This document shows, piece by piece, positions 58,218-64,000 of a stretch of DNA of 64,000 nucleotides (positions are counted from its first letter, which is position 1; each line of letters opens with the position of its first letter). The notes under the pieces were generated by a model. It was not told where the DNA came from and did no database searches. It saw only the letters and a program-made list of their open reading frames with translations. The DNA comes from Ottelia alismoides (taxonomy: Eukaryota; Streptophyta; Magnoliopsida; Alismatales; Hydrocharitaceae): positions 868,001 to 932,000 of the forward strand of contig JAZKJV010000092.1 in NCBI GenBank assembly GCA_037367405.1, in the 5' to 3' direction. A program made the position numbers and the translations under genes.

Positions 58218-58880
58218 TCAAGAAGAAGTGACACCATTCAGCTCTCTACAGAGCTGAAGCTTGTCACGAGTGACTGCCTTGGTCAACATGTCTGAGGGGT
58301 TCTCATCAGTGTGAATCTTCTTCAATATGAGCTGCTTCTGGTCAATCGAATCCCTCAGCCAATGATATCTCACATCAATGTGTTTTGTGCGAGCATGGTG
58401 CATGGTACTCTTGCTCAAGTCTATAGCACTCTGGCTATTACAAAACACAAACATCTCACTGCCATCAAATCCAAACTCACCAAGAAAGCATTGTAGCCAC
58501 CACACTTCTTTCCCAGCCTCTGCTGCTGCTATGTATTCTGCCTTGGTAGTCGATAGAGCAACACATTTCTGTAGCTTGGATTACCATGATATGGCTCCCC
58601 ATGCAAATGTAAAAATGTAGCTTGAGGTAAACTTTCTCTGGTCCATGTCTCCTGCCATATCTGCATCAGTGTAGCCACATAGTTTGGGATCTGACCTCCC
58701 AAAAACAAGACACATACTTGAGGTCCCTCTCATGTATCTCAAGATCCATTTCACTACCTCGTAATGGTTCTTCCTCGGATTGGACATGAATCTGCTCACC
58801 ACGTCCACTACATGGGCTATGTCGGGTCTAGTGCAAACCATTACATACATGAGGCTCCCAACTGCGGACTAGTATGGGAT
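58218..58880 (-). pseudogene. Element F RT C-terminal part and RNase H
   Basis: 58850-58581 has MYVMVCTRPDIAH and GYTDADMAGD (RNase H first Asp). A TAA at 58578-58580 replaces a Gln-like position. 58505-58218 has FCNSQSAIDLSKS, HHARTKHIDVRYHWLRD and DMLTKAV, the usual copia C-terminus. A TAG lies just upstream near 58870 in the IPY-SAVGS block. Inactive. Confidence 0.92.
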
Positions 58881-58948
58881 TTTGATCATCCCTGCTTTCT
58901 CCTCAGAAGTAGAAGGACATGACTCTTTTGTTAGCTTGAAATGAGAGG

Positions 58949-59935
58949 CTAAGGGCATGCTGACAGGTTTGGCATTCTTAATGTTGAACCGCTCCAACAC
59001 ATGTTCAACATGGCTTTTTTGTGACAACCACAACATGCGTTCTTCCTTTCCCTTGTAATCTGCATCCCAAGGATGTGGCTTGCCTTGCCCAAATCTTTCA
59101 TCTCAAACTCCTTGGAGAGTTCTCTATTGAGCTTTGCAATCAAGTTGTAATCATGACCTACAATCAACAAATTATCCACGTAGATCAAAAGATTGACGAA
59201 CCTGTAATTGGGAAGACGACGAACATATACACATGGGTTGACTGTAGTCCTCTTGAAGCCTTGCTTTGACATGAAAGCATCAAATTTCAAGTACCACTGT
59301 CTCGGGGCTTGCTTCAAGCCATAGAGACTCTTCCTCAACCTACAAACCATGTGCTCTTTCCCTTTCTCTTGAAATCATTGTAGTTGCTCCATGTAGATCT
59401 CTTCTTTCAAATCACCGTGAAGAAATGTCGTCTTAACATCCATCTGTTTCAGCTCAAGATCCATGCTAGAAACAAGTCCTAGGACCATTCTCACTGAGTT
59501 CGTCTTCACCATGGGGGAGAAGATCACATCATAGTCCACTCCTTCTTTCTGGCTGAACCCTTTCACTACCAATCTGGCCTTGTACTTGACCTACTTGCCA
59601 CCATCATCAGACTTTAACTTGTAAATCCATTTGTTCTTCAAGGCTCTCTTGCCTTTGGGAAGCTCAACAAGATCATAAGTGTGGTTTTTCTTGAGAGATA
59701 ACATCTCTTCATTCATTACATTACACCAATGATCCTTGTCCTTATACATTTGTGCCTCATAAAAGATGTATGGCTCACATGCATCTGTAAGCATCACATA
59801 CCTAGAAGTGGGGTAACGAGATGATGATTGGTGTATCCTCTCAGATCTCCGACTTGAGGCTCTACTACATCTGCATGTGGATGAGGTTGCTCCCCCTGCC
59901 CTAAGTCCCTGAACCTGCATCAATAGGGTCTGCAT
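58949..59935 (-). pseudogene. Element F reverse transcriptase
   Basis: Blocks in order: ALKNKWIYKLKSD, ARLVVKGFSQKEGVDYD, LKQMDVKTTFLHGDL, RKSLYGLKQAPRQWYLKFD, and the catalytic region LIYVDNLLIVG (about 59185-59155), where the second Asp of the usual YVDD is Asn. TAG near 59588 and TGA near 59373 interrupt it, with frameshifts near 59800 and 59020. The Asp-to-Asn change alone should abolish polymerase activity. Confidence 0.93.
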
Positions 59936-60128
59936 CTGGCTCGTGCTGCTCTAGCTGCCCATCCTCTCGACCTATACCATGTACTGGAGAGGGATTTGTG
60001 TCCTCATCACTATCATCATCCATGGAAGTCTCATCTCCATCACCAGTCTCATTGGTGTCCTCTGTCAATGTCTGATTCTCATAAAAAATCACATCTCTGT
60101 GCCTGGTGACAGTCTTCTTTCTTGGATC
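59936..60128 (-). pseudogene. Element F integrase-RT linker
   Basis: Acidic, Asp/Glu/Thr-rich linker (DETSMDDDSDEDTNPSPVHG) in the integrase frame, ended by TAG near 59900. Typical low-complexity spacer of copia polyproteins. Confidence 0.7.
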
Positions 60129-60893
60129 TCAAAGACGATATCCAAACTCCTGATCTCCATAGCCAAGAAAGATACAAGGCACTGCCTTGTCATCCAATTT
60201 CTTCCTCTGCTCCTTTGGTATCAATGCATAAGCCTTGCATCCAAATACCCTCAAATGAGCATATGAGGGGTCCTTCCCTGTCCAAACAAACTCTGGAATC
60301 TGATAACCCAAAGGAACTGATGGAGAACGATTGATCAAGTAACATGTGGTGTGAACTGCCTCAGCCCAAAAGGTATTGGGCAACTTCACTGTCTTCAGCA
60401 TACAACGAACTCTCTCAACAATGGTCCTGTTCATCCTTTCAGCTAGACCATTGTCCTGGGTTGTACCTGGCTCTGTCCTATCATGCCTAATGCCGTGCTC
60501 TGCACAGTAGCCCTGAAAGCTATGGGAGGTGTACTCTCCCCCATTGTTCGTGCATAGACGCTTCAACAATTTCCCTGTCTCGCTCTCAACTATGGCATGA
60601 AACTTCTTGAAATAATCAAAAACTTGATCTTTCATCCTCGGCACATACACCCACACATTCGTATATGTATCATCAATGAATGTGATAAAATACATGTTGC
60701 CTCCCAAAGAGGTTGTGTCCATAGGACCACAAACATCTGAGTGATTCAACTGTAGAAGGCCTCTCTTCACCTTGGATCCGACTTTGTATGGTGCACTCCT
60801 GCTCTTCCCAACCTCACATGCATCACAAGGAGACAAAGTGATGTCATTATGGTAGGGGATCAACTCTCTCTTGCTTAAAAGCTGTAGTCCATT
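60129..60893 (-). pseudogene. Element F integrase core and C-terminal domain
   Basis: Open from after TAG 60894 to TGA 60129. The zinc-finger Cys pair is CDACEVGK. The first catalytic Asp is in HSDVCGPMD. The second catalytic block reads CTNNGGEYTS, where Asn replaces the Asp expected before NGGEY. The catalytic Glu is in NGLAERMNRTIVE. C-terminal blocks include FWAEAVHTTCYLINRSPS and IFLGYGDQEFGYRL. The Asp-to-Asn change makes the enzyme inactive. Confidence 0.93.
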
Positions 60894-61388
60894 CTAGTTC
60901 ATGTGGCCAAGGCGACAGTGCCACAAATCTGAAGTGTCTGCCTTGCTAGCATGCAAATTGCCATCCATGACCTTCACTCTAGTCATATAGAGTGTGCAAC
61001 ACAAACTGCCTCTAGCTATGATGAGAGAACCCTTGCTAATCTTGCACTTGATGTCGCCGAATTTCAGATGGTAGCCTTCACTATCTAGCTGTGAGCCAGA
61101 TATAAGGCTAAGCCGCACATCAGGAACATGCCCCCACATTCTGCAGAGTCACTGAGAACCCAACATCAGTCTGAATCGAAATGGTGCACATGCCCACGAT
61201 CTTAGAGTAACTTTCGTTACCATGAAGATTCGTCCATAATCACCCCTAGTGTAGGTGGTGAAGAACTTCATGTATGGAGTTACATGATAGGAGGCGGCTG
61301 TGTCAACGACCCATTCCAAATCACTCCCTGCATGCAAGCACTGATCCGAAATGGTGAGAATCGCCTCATCTGCACTGTCATCTACCAT
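60894..61388 (-). pseudogene. Element F protease and GAG-pre-integrase
   Basis: The protease site WVVDTAASYHVTP lies near 61315 (DTAAS is a normal variant in Tnt1-like elements). Two frameshifts (about 61215 and 61150) disturb the middle. The pre-integrase part (61139-60897) has HVPDVRLSLISG and the His pair DLWHCRLGHM. A TAG at 60894 interrupts before the zinc-finger Cys pair. Confidence 0.9.
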
Positions 61389-62192
61389 AACTGCTACTAG
61401 ATTCCCATCTTCATTTTTATGATTCTTCTTGGCTTCAGCTTGCTCTCTCTTCCAAACCCTGCAGTCTCTCTTCTAATGACGGGGCTTCTAGCAATGGTGA
61501 AACTTTCCTATGCTCTTAGACTTGTCTCTGGATTGCTGCCTCTCTTGTGACTTTCCTTTGCTACTAGATCTTCCTCTCCTCTCAGCTGCATACACAAGTG
61601 AAGAGGAGGATGTCTCTCCCGAAGAGCGATGCCTGATCTCCTCATTCAAGAGACTACCATTGACCATGACCATGGTCAACTTGCTATCCTTCGCAGAATT
61701 GCTCACGGTGACTACTAGAGTCTCCCAACTATCTGGCAATGAACCCAACAAGAGAAGTGCATGCAACTCGTCATCAAGTACCAATCCCATGGAAGTCAAC
61801 TAGTTGATGAAGCTTTGGAAATCATTCAAGTGCTCCGCCACTTTGGTCTCGTCCTTGTATCTCAAGTTCACAAGCCTTCTAATCAAGAAAGCTTTGTTGG
61901 TTGCGGTCTTCTGGTCATAGAGTTCGGACAACTTGTCCCACAACTCCTTCGCATTCGTCTTCTCAGCCACGTGATGGAAAACTGACATGTCAAGCCACTT
62001 CCGAATGGTTCCAATGGCCCTTTGGTTCAACTTTGTCCACTCACTTGTAGAAACATTCTTCGACTTGGCGCTCTCTCCCTCCACGGGATCGTGGAGGTCC
62101 TTGCAATATATAATATCTTCCATCTTGGCTTTCCAAATCTGACAATTGCTACTTGTGAGCTTAATCATTGTGCCCTCATCATCTTTGTCCAT
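61389..62192 (-). pseudogene. Element F gag
   Basis: Starts Met 62192, 16 bases after the primer site. It has the copia gag plan: SSNCQIWKAKMEDIIYCKDL, AKELWDKLSELY, LIRRLVNLRYKD, a TAG at 61800-61802, then LLLGSLPDSWETLVVTVS. A Ser/Arg/Lys-rich tail and a broken zinc knuckle follow (FHHC, stop, KPRH, stop, KRDC), missing its first Cys. Forms the particle shell in active relatives. Confidence 0.93.
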
Positions 62193-62207
62193 TTTTGTTC
62201 AACCTGA

Positions 62208-62219
62208 GCTCTGATACCA
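62208..62219 (-). other. Element F primer-binding site, tRNA-iMet
   Basis: Element strand TGGTATCAGAGC, the standard initiator-Met site of plant copia elements, two bases from the LTR end. Confidence 0.95.
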
Positions 62220-62221
62220 CT

Positions 62222-63036
62222 TGTTGGGGATGATAGGGGTGTCCCTAAATCCCTTTCATGCAGCAAAGATGGCACACAACAATATGGGTTTCCCACTCGG
62301 GAATCAAATGGCAACAATGACAATCAATCAGAAGCAACCACAACAAGCAATCACCAAAGGAGACAATAATTTTTACGTGAAAACCCTTACTCGATGTGAG
62401 TAAGGGAAAAACCACGGGGCAAGACCAGCAACAAATCCACTACGGTCAAGATGAGCAAAAAGTTCTTTCGGTTTTGTTGCCCAACAAAACCGAGATACAA
62501 GCCGCAAGCACAACTATAGTTCTTCTACTAGGAGCTAACTATCCCTAGGTATCTAGCAATACCAAATGTGTTCTAAATAAAGAAGAATAGGTAGCTTCCC
62601 TGAATGGCTCCCGGATGGAGACCCAAGACAATGGCTTCGGCTCCTTGAGGTCCTTTACAACGACCTCCAACTACCGCCCCTCTCGAGCTTGCCCAAACGG
62701 CCAATCTCCAAGCCAAACCCGCTGCTTCCTCGAGCTCCTAGCTGCATCTCCTCCCTCTCGCTCGGGCTCCCTGGCGTGCATGGAGGAAGACGAAGATGGG
62801 GTCCCAAGATACTTGCTGCTACTGCTGGAATAGGAGAAGAAAAACACCCAGACTAGGGCTTGCTTCGTTCCCTGTTTTGGAATGGAGTGGGTGAATCCCT
62901 GGAATCGGCTGGAACGGGGAACGAATGGGGCTTCTCAAAAACTTGAGAAAATCGCAAAAATGCACCTGCAAGATGGGCAAATTGCTGCAGCTCCAAGGGA
63001 GCTCAAGTTGAGGCTGAAACTATAAATAACCCAACA
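62222..63036 (-). repeat. Element F 5' LTR (815 bp)
   Basis: Plus-strand ends TGTTGGGG and CCCAACA, uninterrupted, colinear with the split left LTR with a few percent differences. Open frames inside have no support. Confidence 0.95.
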
Positions 63037-63041
63037 CTTAT
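63037..63041. other. Target-site duplication of F, right
   Basis: CTTAT, identical to 54724-54728. Confidence 0.9.
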
Positions 63042-64000
63042 TGCCCCGAAACTCCTTGTAATATACTCATCAGATTCATAAAAGGAAAAGCATCCAAATA
63101 TATTTCTTAGTCTTACACTAACTTCAATTCACATGACAAAAGGGTCTAAGACCATTTTTTGGGGCTTAAAGAAGAGAGGTTGAGAGACGCGGAGGAGAGG
63201 GAGAAGTAAGGCGCACATAACATGTGAAAAAGAAAAAAAACATGGGAACAAATAGCAACAGAGGAACACATGCCTGACATGACTTGGGGAGCAAACAGAC
63301 AAAGATAGAGATGGGAATGTGCAGATGGCAATTGGCGGTTTTTATAATGCAGCCCAACTGGACACCTCCAGTGCTCAGGAATGTAAATTATTAGTAATGC
63401 AAGCAACGTAATTAGGGAGTGGTATGCACATTATTGCCTCTATTAAAATTCTTGCGTGGTGCCAAAACATACTATAATCAACATCCAGGAGCTGGGAAGG
63501 GGATGACAGCAAGGAATAAGGGGGCATCTTTTTACATTCGTTTCCGTTCCGCTCCGGCTCAGCAGTTTAACCCATAATAAAATAAAAAAGATGGAGTTGG
63601 ATTAGTTTCAACAGGACCCTCCAACTTTAAAACGTGAAACCTTGGCACTATGTCAGGCGTCGAGCAACAAAAGGTTGGGTGCTCACAGGGAAATCGTGGT
63701 CAAAGCCCGAGGGCTTATTGTACTTTGCTCCAGAAACAAAAGCTTCAACTCTTTCTTTTATCTGGAAACAGAGGACGGCCATTGGAGGTGTTCCTCTGTG
63801 TCGTGGGAGCCACATTGTTGGGCCTCTTTTATCCCCAACAACTCGACATTTTCCTCCACCCTCTTTGAAGCGTAAGCATCAAATTTCGTGTTTCGTCCCA
63901 ATGATCTGACATGGGTTTCTTTTCGTTCCAACGTTTCCTGCGACTGATGCTGTAGAAAAGGGGAGATTGCAAATGTCTGGTGGCGCTTCGATCGCACGAG
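63042..64000. other. Unassigned DNA right of element F
   Basis: Continues the sequence interrupted at 54723. Several overlapping frames of 60-91 codons (for example 63634-63909 plus) lie in the last 400 bases but match no family I recognise. No repeat, tRNA or gene structure is clear. Confidence 0.5.

Larger units (their letters stand above)
54729..63036 (-). mobile_element. Element F: Tnt1/Tork-like Ty1/copia retrotransposon
   Basis: Minus strand: 5' LTR 63036-62222, tRNA-iMet primer site, gag, protease, integrase, RT, RNase H, polypurine tract, 3' LTR 58170-54729 (split by G). Integrase before RT marks Ty1/copia. Flanked by CTTAT at 54724-54728 and 63037-63041, a clean 5-bp target duplication. 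Many stops and two catalytic substitutions make it inactive. Confidence 0.96.

Noticed and set aside
61300..61330. DTAAS in copia F protease as an inactivating change from DTGAS
   Set aside because: DTAAS is a known active-site variant in Tnt1-like elements, so it is not counted as a lesion.
63634..63909. Overlapping 72-91-codon plus-strand frames near the right end
   Set aside because: Three overlapping frames with no recognisable domain. A gene exon running off the window cannot be excluded but is not supported.

Overview
The window is plant nuclear DNA made almost entirely of nested LTR retrotransposons. The evidence is a set of Ty3/gypsy polyproteins of Athila type (aspartic protease, RT with an FMDDFSVYG catalytic block, RNase H, DD35E integrase), primer-binding sites complementary to the 3' end of plant tRNA-Asp, and one Tnt1/Tork-like Ty1/copia element with a tRNA-iMet primer site. 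I see no ordinary host gene, tRNA, rRNA or CRISPR array. Dense nesting of Athila-type elements suggests repeat-rich, probably pericentromeric chromatin of a flowering plant with a large genome. The species cannot be named from what I see.

Layout. (A) 1-14076, minus strand: Athila-like element lacking its 3' LTR and the last ~0.84 kb of 3' UTR, which lie left of the window. Its gag-pro-RT frame is broken only by three TAG codons, and one missing base separates RT from RNase H-integrase. A sits in the 5' UTR of (B) 14077-19190, plus strand, a related element with a short proline/tyrosine-rich ORF, a broken protease and an acidic repeat protein but no RT, RNase H or integrase. B ends exactly at its polypurine tract and is fused to (E) 19191-24643, minus strand, a decayed gag, 5' UTR, primer site and LTR. 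E abuts the RT of (C) 24644-28680 plus 48305-53019, plus strand, a heavily decayed pol with complete 3' UTR and 3' LTR. Inside the 3' UTR of C lies (D) 28685-48304, minus strand, a 19.6-kb two-LTR element. Unassigned DNA follows (53020-54723). Then comes (F) 54729-63036, minus strand, a copia element with a CTTAT target duplication, whose 3' LTR is split by (G) 55225-57857, a probable solo LTR. The last 0.96 kb is unassigned.

The most striking signal is in the 3' UTRs of the Athila-like elements. All four that reach this region (A, B, C, D) carry an ordered array of near-perfect hairpins just after the last ORF. The short hairpins have 11-13-bp stems built on CTATACTTAGG/CCTAAGTATAG, and each position in the array keeps its own loop sequence. 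The 3' arm of each hairpin plus the G-run after it (AAGTATAGGGGG in sense orientation) is essentially the polypurine tract found at the U3 border. The last, longest hairpin has a third conserved segment that could pair with the same arm, so two folds exclude each other. Several arm changes look compensatory. I know of no description of this arrangement and consider it the best candidate for a new retrotransposon RNA or plus-strand-priming system.

The elements appear non-functional. Breaks in A and D are mostly TAG, and the copia element has Asp-to-Asn changes at catalytic residues of both RT and integrase, as expected from long-term cytosine methylation and deamination.
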